From Flagellimonas sp. HMM57 (GTDB lineage: Bacteria; Bacteroidota; Bacteroidia; Flavobacteriales; Flavobacteriaceae): a stretch of 64,000 bases of DNA. Below, in pieces: positions 37,899 to 45,915 of the stretch. Location: the NCBI RefSeq assembly GCF_021390175.1, contig NZ_CP090004.1, positions 1,798,001 to 1,862,000 on the forward strand, in the 5' to 3' direction. Below the pieces are notes generated by a model. It did no database searches. It was not told the origin of the DNA and saw nothing but the letters and a program-made list of their open reading frames with translations. A program made the position numbers and the translations under genes. How positions within the stretch are numbered: position 1 is the first letter of the stretch; every line of letters begins with the position of its first letter.

Positions 37899-40283
37899 TT
37901 ATTCTGTCCTTAAACTTTTTACAGGGCTGGTCACTGCAACTTTGAGTGTCTGGTAGCTGATAGTAATTAGAGTAACAATCATGATGGCTACAATTGCTAT
38001 TGCAAAATACCACCAGTGGATTTCTGTTCTATAGGTATACCCTTGAAGCCATTGTTCCATCAGATACCAAGCGATGGGCGTAGCCAGGATGCCCGCAATG
38101 AGAATGAGCTTAAAGAAATCTGCCGTAAACAGAGCAAGGATGTTGGCCACATTGCTGCCCAAAACTTTCCGTATCCCAATTTCTTTGGTTCGCAACCCAA
38201 CAAAGAAGAGGATAAGCCCATACAACCCAAGGCATCCGATTAGAATGGCCAACGCTGAAAAAACTTTTGAGAGTGAAAGGTAGCGTTGTTCACTTTCGTA
38301 TTGCTCTGCAACCCGTTCATCCAAAAAGCGATATTCATAAATGTATCCTGAAAAGGTATCGGACCAATGTTCTTCCACTTGTGCTAGTGTAGCTTGCGTA
38401 TTTTTAAGGTTGATTTTTAAGGCGATTTCTCCGTAGTAGTCTGTTCGGGGACCAATAAAAACAGGCTCTATTTTGTCATTGAAGCTGGCATGATGAAAGT
38501 TTTTGACTACACCTACAATGGTGCCACTAACGTCTCCACCATTAGCTTCTAATCTCTTGCCCAACAATTCTTCTGGTGAGGCCAGTCCCAGTTTCTCGCC
38601 AAATTTTTCATTGACCAATACTTCCGTTATCGTATCGGACTTAAAGAAATTTCTTCCCGTAACCAGGGGAATATCAAATGTTTTTAAATAGTTCTCATCA
38701 GCCATCTTTACTTGAATACCGAATTCCTCACTTTCTGGCCTATTGTTGTAGGTAACACTGGTACCCCAATTGTTATCTGCCGCACCTGGGCTGCCCAAGC
38801 ATGCGGATACACTTTCTACCCCAGGAACTTGAGCCAAGCGTTCCTTTAAGCTATTAAGTTTTATGTTTTCTACTTCGGTTGGAATTTCTACCATTACAAT
38901 TGATTCCTTATCAAATCCTAAATCGGTGTTTACGGCATAATCGATTTGTCTGGAGATAATCAACGTTGCAGCTATTAGGGTAATGGATATGGCAAATTGC
39001 GCAACGACGAGAACTTTTCTTGTGTTTGCTCCACCCGTATCATTATGGCTTAGTTTTCCTTTGAGCGCTAGTACAGGAACAATGCGGGACATTAATATTC
39101 CTGGATAGCTTCCGGAAAGGAAAGCTACGATAACCAATACAATCAGCATAAAACCTATGAATTTGTAATCTAGCAAAGCTTTCCAAGACAATTCCAATTC
39201 AAAAAGGGAATTGAGCGAAGGAAGAAAGATTAAAGCCAGACCAATACCTAGCAATATGGCAAATAGACTAATAACAAATGTCTCTGACAAAAACTGCCAA
39301 AACAGATGTTGTTTAAAACTACCCAATACCTTTCGCACGCCAATTTCTTTAGAGCGGTAAAAAGCTTGAGCTGTAGAGATATTAATGAAATTGATACAAG
39401 CAATCGTAATCAAGAATAGCCCGATTACGGCGAACACCCAAAGCAATACAGGGTCTAAGCCCCCATAAAGGGGATCAAAATGCACATCTGAAAGGGATTG
39501 TAGTTTGTATGTATGCTTGTTTTTGCTTTTTGGCCGGTGTTTTTTGGGCAACTCTAGCAAAGCGGTCTCAATAGCATCTATATTTTGGTTTGGTTTTAGG
39601 AGGGCATAGCACTCCAAATTGCTGGTGATACCTCCCCAACTTTCTTCTGCGGCAAACTCGAAAAAATCTATTAAGTTTTCAAATGAAATAAATACCCCAT
39701 TTTCCAAAAATGTAGTTTTGGGAAGATTTTTCAGCACACCGGTTATTTCAACGGTCTTGTCGTTTTCCAGAACAAAGGTTTTGCCAATGACATCTACACT
39801 ACCATACATTTTTAGGGCCATTCCTTCAGTAATTACAGCGGTATTGGGAGCGGATAGCGATATGTTATTGCTTCCATCAAGCAAAGGGAAGTTGAAAATC
39901 CTAAAAAAGTCCTCTTCCACAAAGTAGACATCCTCTTTGAACTTTTCCGTTTGCCCGTTTTCTTCCACATTTAAAAGAAAACCAAATCGAGTGACGATTT
40001 TAGCAACCTTTTCCGCATAGTCATATTCTTCGCGAAACGTTTTTGCAAACGCCGGAGGTACGCTGGCATCATATTCAATATCGTCTGTTCGCTCCTCGGT
40101 AACCATTTTATAGATACGGTCGGAGTTGGCGTGGAATTTATCAAAAGATAAATGATAGCTTAGGAACAGATAGATTAAGATACTGCTACCAAACCCAATG
40201 GCAAGTCCTAAAATATTGATGGCAGTGAACACTTTTCTTTTTAAAAGATTTCTCCAGGCAATTCTTATGTAGTTCCTAAGCAT
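37899..40283 (-). CDS. MacB/FtsX-like ABC permease (permease 9, first of the row)
   Basis: Permease of 794 residues, opening MLRNYIRIAWRNLLKRK and ending SPVKSLRTE. The pre-span-2 motif is VHFDPLYGGLDPVLLW, and the signatures are EIGVRKVLGS and EIGIRKVLGS. It is the first permease transcribed, 81 bp after ATPase 1. That spacer contains a small GC-rich stem (GCCCC at 40303-40307 with GGGGC at 40326-40330) in otherwise A+T-rich DNA. Eight spans and two large periplasmic domains as in its paralogues. Confidence 0.9.
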   Translation of the reverse strand: MLRNYIRIAWRNLLKRKVFTAINILGLAIGFGSSILIYLFLSYHLSFDKFHANSDRIYKMVTEERTDDIEYDASVPPAFAKTFREEYDYAEKVAKIVTRFGFLLNVEENGQTEKFKEDVYFVEEDFFRIFNFPLLDGSNNISLSAPNTAVITEGMALKMYGSVDVIGKTFVLENDKTVEITGVLKNLPKTTFLENGVFISFENLIDFFEFAAEESWGGITSNLECYALLKPNQNIDAIETALLELPKKHRPKSKNKHTYKLQSLSDVHFDPLYGGLDPVLLWVFAVIGLFLITIACINFINISTAQAFYRSKEIGVRKVLGSFKQHLFWQFLSETFVISLFAILLGIGLALIFLPSLNSLFELELSWKALLDYKFIGFMLIVLVIVAFLSGSYPGILMSRIVPVLALKGKLSHNDTGGANTRKVLVVAQFAISITLIAATLIISRQIDYAVNTDLGFDKESIVMVEIPTEVENIKLNSLKERLAQVPGVESVSACLGSPGAADNNWGTSVTYNNRPESEEFGIQVKMADENYLKTFDIPLVTGRNFFKSDTITEVLVNEKFGEKLGLASPEELLGKRLEANGGDVSGTIVGVVKNFHHASFNDKIEPVFIGPRTDYYGEIALKINLKNTQATLAQVEEHWSDTFSGYIYEYRFLDERVAEQYESEQRYLSLSKVFSALAILIGCLGLYGLILFFVGLRTKEIGIRKVLGSNVANILALFTADFFKLILIAGILATPIAWYLMEQWLQGYTYRTEIHWWYFAIAIVAIMIVTLITISYQTLKVAVTSPVKSLRTE

Positions 40284-40364
40284 TATGATTGTTTTTTGAT
40301 TGGCCCCTTACTTTGTTACCAGCTCGGGGCGGGTTAGATTGATGAATAAACTCCTCGGTTTCGT

Positions 40365-41060
40365 TTAAGCCATGGCATTCATGGGTTTATTTTGGCTTTC
40401 GGTCACTATTTGCCCATCAAATAGATTGATGACCCTATGGGCATAGTGCGAATCTCTGTCCGAGTGGGTCACCATAACGATTGTTGTACCCTCTTGGTTC
40501 AGTTCGGTAAGCAGGTTCATTACTTCGATACCATTTTTGGAATCTAGGTTACCTGTAGGCTCATCCGCTAATATCAGTTTTGGATTGGTAACTACAGCTC
40601 TAGCTATGGCAACTCTTTGTTGTTGCCCTCCGGAGAGCTGTTGTGGAAAATGCTTTTCGCGATGGGCAATTTTCATCCGCTCCAACACCTTTGTAACTTT
40701 CTCTTTACGTTCCGCTTTGTTCATCTTAAGGTAAATAAGAGGCAACTCCACATTTTCAAAAACGGTAAGCTCATCTATGAGGTTAAAACTTTGAAAAACG
40801 AAGCCAAGATTTCCTTTTCGAAGTTGTGTGCGTTGGCTCTCGCGAAGCCCTCCAACTTCATGGTTGGCAAATTGATAGCTACCTTCTGTTGGATTGTCTA
40901 GCATTCCGATAATGTTCAGAAGTGTGGATTTTCCGCAACCAGACGGCCCCATGATCGCTACAAATTCCCCTTCAGCTACGTTTAAGTTTACGCTGTTTAA
41001 CGCAAGTGTTTCTACTTCTTCGGTTCTAAAGCTTTTTTTCAGATTCTGTATTTGTATCAT
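40365..41060 (-). CDS. ABC transporter ATP-binding protein, MacB/LolD type (locus ATPase 1)
   Basis: Nucleotide-binding subunit of 231 residues with every standard motif: Walker A GPSGCGKST (about residues 38-46), Q-loop VFQSFNLIDELT, signature LSGGQQQRVAIARA, Walker B LILADEPTG, D-loop GNLDS and switch VTHSD. It sits between the exported repeat protein and the nine permeases, and is the best candidate for the common motor of most of them. Compared with ATPase 2 at the far end of the locus it is fully canonical. Confidence 0.93.
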   Translation of the reverse strand: MIQIQNLKKSFRTEEVETLALNSVNLNVAEGEFVAIMGPSGCGKSTLLNIIGMLDNPTEGSYQFANHEVGGLRESQRTQLRKGNLGFVFQSFNLIDELTVFENVELPLIYLKMNKAERKEKVTKVLERMKIAHREKHFPQQLSGGQQQRVAIARAVVTNPKLILADEPTGNLDSKNGIEVMNLLTELNQEGTTIVMVTHSDRDSHYAHRVINLFDGQIVTESQNKPMNAMA

Positions 41061-41149
41061 TATTTAGGTGTTAGTAATTTTTATTGGATTAACTTATTAA
41101 TGGTCTTGTTCTAGTTTAAAGACCTCACTTTTTTGATTTTGTTTCAGCT

Positions 41150-41719
41150 TTATTTACTTCTTGAAAAAGTTTGACAAAGACCATGGAACTCTATTTGGAT
41201 ATCTTCTTCGTCTTCTATGTATTCAATGGAGTTTAAATCGAAGTAAACTTCAAAAGGAGAAAATCCTTCAGGAAGGTAATCCGTGGTATCGAAGCCTAAT
41301 TTCAAAGTTTCATCTTCAACATAATTTATTGAATGGATGCTGACTTCTTCTGCATATGGATCAAACCCTTCTGGCAAATGATAAGTAGCATCAAAATCCA
41401 GTTGTAGTGCATTTTCATCTTCGATATAAGCTACGGAACTCAAATCAAAGTATCTTTCATATGGATCAAAGTCTTCTGGAAGATAATCTTTGGTGTCGAA
41501 ACCAAGAACAACCTCTGAATCCTCTTCTACAAACTGAATCTCGCTTAGGTTCAATTCATAAGTATCATCTGTTGTTGCAACTTTTTTATGGAATACTTCT
41601 AAATCTTTTGCAATAGTATTGACTTTTGTGTCCATAAAACTATTGGTGCTTTGCTGAATTTCGGCTACGGCCGTGCTTGCAACGAGCACACATCCGTAAA
41701 TCATTAATAATTGTTTCAT
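41150..41719 (-). CDS. Small exported acidic protein with tandem YLPEGFDPY repeats
   Basis: I do not recognise a named family. The 189-residue product has a signal peptide (about residues 1-20, ending VASTAVA-E) and, from about residue 56, three to four imperfect repeats of about 33-37 residues. Each unit has the pattern FDL-x-S(I/V)-x-YIEDE..., a short strand ending GFDT, then YLPEGFDPY; the last unit stops after the YIEDE half and ends in a basic tail. It is very acidic. It is encoded between the adaptor and ATPase 1 (24 and 89 bp), so it is an integral part of the efflux operon: a periplasmic or surface accessory, sensor or substrate protein is possible. Confidence 0.75.
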   Translation of the reverse strand: MKQLLMIYGCVLVASTAVAEIQQSTNSFMDTKVNTIAKDLEVFHKKVATTDDTYELNLSEIQFVEEDSEVVLGFDTKDYLPEDFDPYERYFDLSSVAYIEDENALQLDFDATYHLPEGFDPYAEEVSIHSINYVEDETLKLGFDTTDYLPEGFSPFEVYFDLNSIEYIEDEEDIQIEFHGLCQTFSRSK

Positions 41720-41743
41720 TTTGATTAATTTTTATATTGTTTT

Positions 41744-42994
41744 TTACTTTAATACTATTCTTTCGGCAGTACCAAAACTGTCGTAATTGCTTGTGATAAC
41801 GCTTTCACCTGGCTCAAGGCCCTCTAAAACTTCATAGTACCTGGAGTTTTGTTTGCCAATGCGGATATTTCGCTTTACAGCTTCATCCCCATTTGTTCCA
41901 ACAACGAATACCCATTGTCCTCCCGTACTTTGAAAAAACCCTCCTTTTGGCAGTAACAGTGCATCGTTTGATGCACCTAACTGTAGCTTGATGTTATAGC
42001 TCTGGCCGGCTCGTATTGTTGCTGGTTTATCACCAGTAAAGACAAGATCCACTTTGAACCTTCCGTTCCTTACTTCTGGATATACTTTGCGCAACCTGAG
42101 GCCAAATTCTTTTCCGTTTCTTTCAAGTGAAGCCGATAACTCTCTTTTTACACGATCAATGTAATGTTCATCTATTTCCGCTTCTATCTTAAAATCTGTC
42201 AACACATTCACCTGACCAATACGCTGTCCTTGAGCAATGCTTTGCCCAACCTCTGCGTCCAAGAAACCTAATTGTCCGTCCGCAGGAGCCCTTACATTGA
42301 GGTGGTCCAAACGTTCGTAGACCATGGACAATGTCTTGCGCATCCTATTTAAATCGGTATCAAGTCCTGTGAGTGACGTCTCCCGTAACTCATCATCTTG
42401 TACTGTTTGCAACTTTACAATATCAAATTGTTTCTTTGATAGTTCATAGTTCTCTTTGGAAAGTAAAAATTCTTCTTTGGAAATCAACTCGTCTTCGTAC
42501 AATGCTTGATTTTGCTCATAATTTCTTTTAAAGCGTTGAAGGTCGTTTTCTGCAGTTGCCAAAGATCTTCTGCCTTCCACCTGTCTGGAATCAAAAGTCA
42601 ATTTTGTGGAACGAAGGTCATTCTGTTTAAGGGCAAGGTTACTCTCGCTTGCCAATATTTGCTCATAAAGCCCCATATTCTCCAACTTAAGGATAATGTC
42701 TCCCTTTTTTACCATAGTTCCTTCCTCTATTAGCTTTTCAGAGACTCGACCGCCTTCATAAGCATCCATATATATGGTGGCTATTGGAGCTACAGAACCA
42801 TTTATGGTGATATAGTCATCGAACTTACCTTCAGACACCTGCGCTATGGACAGGCGTTCTTTTTCAGTTCTAAAGGTGGACACAGAATTTGCGAAGAGCA
42901 ATTTCCAACCCGTAAATAAGACCAAGATACCTATTGCAATGTATCCGTAATGTTTTGGTCGTAATCCTTTTCTTTTTTCTAATTGAATATCCAT
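41744..42994 (-). CDS. HlyD/MacA-type periplasmic adaptor
   Basis: Membrane-fusion protein of 416 residues that should bridge inner-membrane permeases and the TolC-like channel. It has one N-terminal span (about residues 18-36), the first half of a biotinyl-lipoyl domain (APIATIYMDAYEGGRVSE and EEGTMVKKGDIILKLEN, about 68-107), a long coiled-coil hairpin (about 110-220), then the second lipoyl half (VRAPADGQLGFLDAEVGQSI, about 237-256), a beta-barrel domain and a membrane-proximal domain. This is the order of MacA. It is 8 bp after the TolC-like gene; it is the only adaptor in the locus and so must serve several permeases. Confidence 0.92.
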   Translation of the reverse strand: MDIQLEKRKGLRPKHYGYIAIGILVLFTGWKLLFANSVSTFRTEKERLSIAQVSEGKFDDYITINGSVAPIATIYMDAYEGGRVSEKLIEEGTMVKKGDIILKLENMGLYEQILASESNLALKQNDLRSTKLTFDSRQVEGRRSLATAENDLQRFKRNYEQNQALYEDELISKEEFLLSKENYELSKKQFDIVKLQTVQDDELRETSLTGLDTDLNRMRKTLSMVYERLDHLNVRAPADGQLGFLDAEVGQSIAQGQRIGQVNVLTDFKIEAEIDEHYIDRVKRELSASLERNGKEFGLRLRKVYPEVRNGRFKVDLVFTGDKPATIRAGQSYNIKLQLGASNDALLLPKGGFFQSTGGQWVFVVGTNGDEAVKRNIRIGKQNSRYYEVLEGLEPGESVITSNYDSFGTAERIVLK

Positions 42995-43002
42995 TCCTTT
43001 GG

Positions 43003-44346
43003 TTAATTAAGATTAAAAATTGGTAAGCCATTGTAGAAGTCCAAAGTGCTCTTGTTCACTTTTAAGCGCAAGCCCACTTGCAGGTTTTCATTTTGGGTGA
43101 CGGCATATAGATTTTTTGCCTGAAAAAGGTCAATGGCATTAATAAGTCCTTTTTCGTATCTTTTTTGTGCGATGTTAAAAGCTAACTCTTGAGCTTCAAC
43201 CCTTTTATTGCTTTGGTCATATTCGTCTATTAGTGCCTCATTGGTCTGCACTAACTGCTGAATAATCTGAAATAGCTCTTGCTCTTGTATTTCAAGGTTG
43301 TTCTTAGCTTGTAGGTATGCTATTTTTTGCTGTTTTACCCTAGAGTGATTAGCCCATCCCAAGCTAATGGGAACAGAAAGCTCAGCACCTACAAATCTTG
43401 CTAGGTTGTCATTCAACTGATTTTCAAATGGGATTAGTTCTCCTGAATCTTCATCAAGGTTAGTTTCAGAAAATCTTGTACGCATTCCCGCAACAAGCGA
43501 AAGGGAGGGATACAGACCACCTCTAGTGGCCTGTAATTGCTTTTTGGCAGCTTTTACCCTGAAATCTTGAGCTTTGACAAGAGGCACAAAATTTCTGGCC
43601 ATTGTATAAACTGAATCTACAGATTGTTCTCCGTTTATTTTTTCGGGTTGGGGATCGAGAGTTTCTTGTAGTACGATGTCATTTTCTTCCGTTAAGTTCA
43701 TCTCTTGGAGCAAAGTCAGTTTGGCCAGTTTGAGCAGGTTTTTATTTTGGGTGACCAAAAGTTTATCCGCCAACAAATTGGATTCAGCTTCGTAGATGTC
43801 CGCTTTGGCCATAAGACCAATTTCAACTTGCTTTTTAACCAAATCATAATTGGCTTGGGAGATTTCTTGCTGCTCAAGGGAGTTTGCCACAAGGCCTTCA
43901 TTGAATTTGATGTCATAATAGGCGGTCATTACCCTAAACGCCAAAAGAAATTTTTGTTGCAATACATCTTCTTGTGTTGCTTTATAAATAAACTTGGAAG
44001 CTTTGATGTTGTTCAATTTTTGAAACCCTTGAAATACATCAATATTCGCATTTAAACTAAAATTGGAGCTATAGAAATCCTGATTTACAAGAAGACCTGT
44101 TGTTGGATCATCTCCAAGCCCAGTATTGTAGGTTATATCTGAAAAGGCGGTTACGCTTGGCAACAAACTTCGTATGGATTGTCTATAGGTTTCTTTTCCC
44201 GAATCCTTATCATAAGCACTGTTTTTGACCTGAAGGTTGTGTTCTATGGCATAGGCTACACATTCATCCAAGGTCCAAGTCTTTTGGCCAATCCCTATGA
44301 AGGAGATGAAGAAGGTTAGAGCGGTAAGGTATATTCTAAATTTCAT
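43003..44346 (-). CDS. TolC-family outer-membrane channel protein
   Basis: Outer-membrane efflux protein of 447 residues with a Sec signal peptide (about 1-20, ending FISFIGIGQK). It shows the two OEP repeats: long amphipathic helices around 150-215 and 355-430, with AYYDIKFNEGLV and a KRYEKGLINAIDLFQAKN motif close to the end of the second repeat, typical of the family's conserved (Y-x-x-G-x-x-x-x-x-D-x-L-x-A) signature. First gene of the leftward locus, preceded by a near-consensus sigma54 promoter; expected leader about 15 nt. Confidence 0.93.
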   Translation of the reverse strand: MKFRIYLTALTFFISFIGIGQKTWTLDECVAYAIEHNLQVKNSAYDKDSGKETYRQSIRSLLPSVTAFSDITYNTGLGDDPTTGLLVNQDFYSSNFSLNANIDVFQGFQKLNNIKASKFIYKATQEDVLQQKFLLAFRVMTAYYDIKFNEGLVANSLEQQEISQANYDLVKKQVEIGLMAKADIYEAESNLLADKLLVTQNKNLLKLAKLTLLQEMNLTEENDIVLQETLDPQPEKINGEQSVDSVYTMARNFVPLVKAQDFRVKAAKKQLQATRGGLYPSLSLVAGMRTRFSETNLDEDSGELIPFENQLNDNLARFVGAELSVPISLGWANHSRVKQQKIAYLQAKNNLEIQEQELFQIIQQLVQTNEALIDEYDQSNKRVEAQELAFNIAQKRYEKGLINAIDLFQAKNLYAVTQNENLQVGLRLKVNKSTLDFYNGLPIFNLN

Positions 44347-44371
44347 AATTTATTACTATGCCAAACTATTT

Positions 44372-44386
44372 GCTATTGTTGTGCCA
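44372..44386 (-). promoter_or_regulatory. Sigma54 (-24/-12) promoter of the efflux locus
   Basis: Read leftward: TGGCACAACAATAGC, i.e. TGGCAC-N5-TAGC followed by AAAT. GG at -24 and GC at -12 are both exact with the correct 10-bp spacing; only one base of the TTGC box differs. The start would be near 44361, 15 nt before the TolC-like ATG. The divergent gene encodes a sigma54 activator, which supports the call strongly. Confidence 0.8.
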
Positions 44387-44447
44387 AAAAATTAAATAAC
44401 TGATTATCAATTATATAAAAGTATTTTAATTACCTCTGATAAATATT

Positions 44448-44505
44448 TGTGTAAAATTTTTAGACAAAAAATGTCCAATATTTTTACAGTGTCTAAAAAT
44501 TGACA
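44448..44505. promoter_or_regulatory. TGTC/GACA inverted repeats, candidate activator-binding region
   Basis: Perfect 12-bp inverted arms AATTTTTAGACA (44455-44466) and TGTCTAAAAATT (44490-44501), separated by 23 bp. Within it lie four half-sites: GACA at 44463, TGTC at 44472, TGTC at 44490 and GACA at 44502. The right block TGTC-N8-GACA (44490-44505) resembles the palindrome before permease 3. The region lies about 90-145 bp upstream of the sigma54 start, where NtrC-type activators bind, and is also 45-100 bp before the activator's own gene, so autoregulation is possible. Confidence 0.65.
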
Positions 44506-44550
44506 ATACCAATTCGTAGTTTTAAGCATTAAATATGAAATGCGTGCCTT

Positions 44551-45915
44551 ATGATAGATGCTAAGATTTTAGTGATCGACGATAATAAAAGTGTATTGAG
44601 TGCACTGGAGATTTTGCTTCAGTTTGAATATAAAAGTGTCCAAACACTTTTCAACCCTAACCAAATATCCTCCTTTCCAAACATGGAAGAGATAGACATT
44701 GTGCTGTTGGACATGAATTTTTCAGCAGGTGTGAACACAGGTAACGAAGGATTGTTTTGGTTGGGAGAAATTAAAAAGAAATCTCCGAATACCTCAGTAA
44801 TTATGATGACGGCCTATGGTGCTGTTGATTTGGCGGTAAGAGCCTTAAAGCTTGGAGCATCCGACTTTATCTTAAAGCCATGGAACAACGAAAGGCTATT
44901 GACCACCGTGAAATCGGCCTTTGAACTTAGACAATCCAAACAAGAGATACATAAGCTTAAAAAGAAACAGAGCAACCTAAAGCAACTTATAAATGATGAC
45001 AAGAATCTGATTATTGGAAATTCCAAAGCACTCAACTCGGTCCTAAATTTGGTGCGTAAAGTGGCCAAAACCGATGTTAATGTTTTAATTACAGGTGAAA
45101 ACGGTACAGGGAAGGAACTGATAGCACGAGAGGTACACCGTTTGTCTTCCAGAAAAGATGAGGTTTTCATAAATGTCGACATGGGTTCCATTGCAGAGAA
45201 CTTGTTCGAGAGCGAGCTTTTTGGACATATGAAAGGCTCTTTCACCGATGCTAAGGAAGATCGTGCCGGCAAGTTTGAGGCTGCCCATCAGGGGTCTTTG
45301 TTTTTGGATGAAATGGGGAATCTTTCGTTGCAGATGCAGGCCAAGTTACTGTCGGCCATTCAAAATAAATCCATAGTACGAGTGGGATCTAACAAGTCCA
45401 TCAATGTAGACATTCGGTTGATTTGTGCCACCAACTGCAACTTGGAACAAATGGTCTCCGATGGTCTTTTTAGAGAGGATTTGCTATATAGAATCAACAC
45501 CATCCACATTGAGGTGCCACCGTTACGTGAAAGAGAAGGCGATGTTCTAATATTGGCCGACTTTTTCTTGAAGAAATATGCCAATAAATACGATAAGCCC
45601 GGGTTACGCATAAACAATTTAGCAGAGGAAAAGTTAATGGAATATGCCTGGCCAGGAAATATAAGAGAACTTCAACATACTATGGAACGTGCGGTAATCC
45701 TCTCTGAAGGAAACGTGCTAAAGCCAACAGATTTTCTTTTGCACTCTAAGCCTCTACAATCGTTTGAAAATGGCCCGGAAACACTGGATGAAATGGAACA
45801 GCAGATGATATACAAAGCTTTGGAGCAGCATGATGGCAATTATAGTGCCGCCGCTGACCAATTGGGCATTTCCCGCCAAACATTGTACAACAAATTGAAG
45901 AAAAAGAACAAGTAA
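44551..45915 (+). CDS. NtrC-family sigma54-dependent response regulator
   Basis: Transcription activator of 454 residues. Receiver domain 1-125 with Asp54 in VLLDMN and Lys109 in FILKPW; AAA+ domain about 150-385 with Walker A GENGTGKE (182-189), the sigma54-contact loop as GSFTDA (229-234; usual GAFTGA), Walker B LFLDEMGN and an arginine-finger region LREREGD; Fis-type helix-turn-helix at the C-terminus (YSAAADQLGISRQTLYNKLK, about 431-450). It is divergent from the efflux locus that has a sigma54 promoter and overlaps the kinase gene by 1 nt. It probably switches on the locus. Confidence 0.95.
   Translation: MIDAKILVIDDNKSVLSALEILLQFEYKSVQTLFNPNQISSFPNMEEIDIVLLDMNFSAGVNTGNEGLFWLGEIKKKSPNTSVIMMTAYGAVDLAVRALKLGASDFILKPWNNERLLTTVKSAFELRQSKQEIHKLKKKQSNLKQLINDDKNLIIGNSKALNSVLNLVRKVAKTDVNVLITGENGTGKELIAREVHRLSSRKDEVFINVDMGSIAENLFESELFGHMKGSFTDAKEDRAGKFEAAHQGSLFLDEMGNLSLQMQAKLLSAIQNKSIVRVGSNKSINVDIRLICATNCNLEQMVSDGLFREDLLYRINTIHIEVPPLREREGDVLILADFFLKKYANKYDKPGLRINNLAEEKLMEYAWPGNIRELQHTMERAVILSEGNVLKPTDFLLHSKPLQSFENGPETLDEMEQQMIYKALEQHDGNYSAAADQLGISRQTLYNKLKKKNK

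Noticed and set aside
40303..40330. GC-rich hairpin (GCCCC/GGGGC) between ATPase 1 and permease 9
   Set aside because: The stem is 5 bp with an 18-nt loop and there is no T-run; too weak to call a terminator or regulator.
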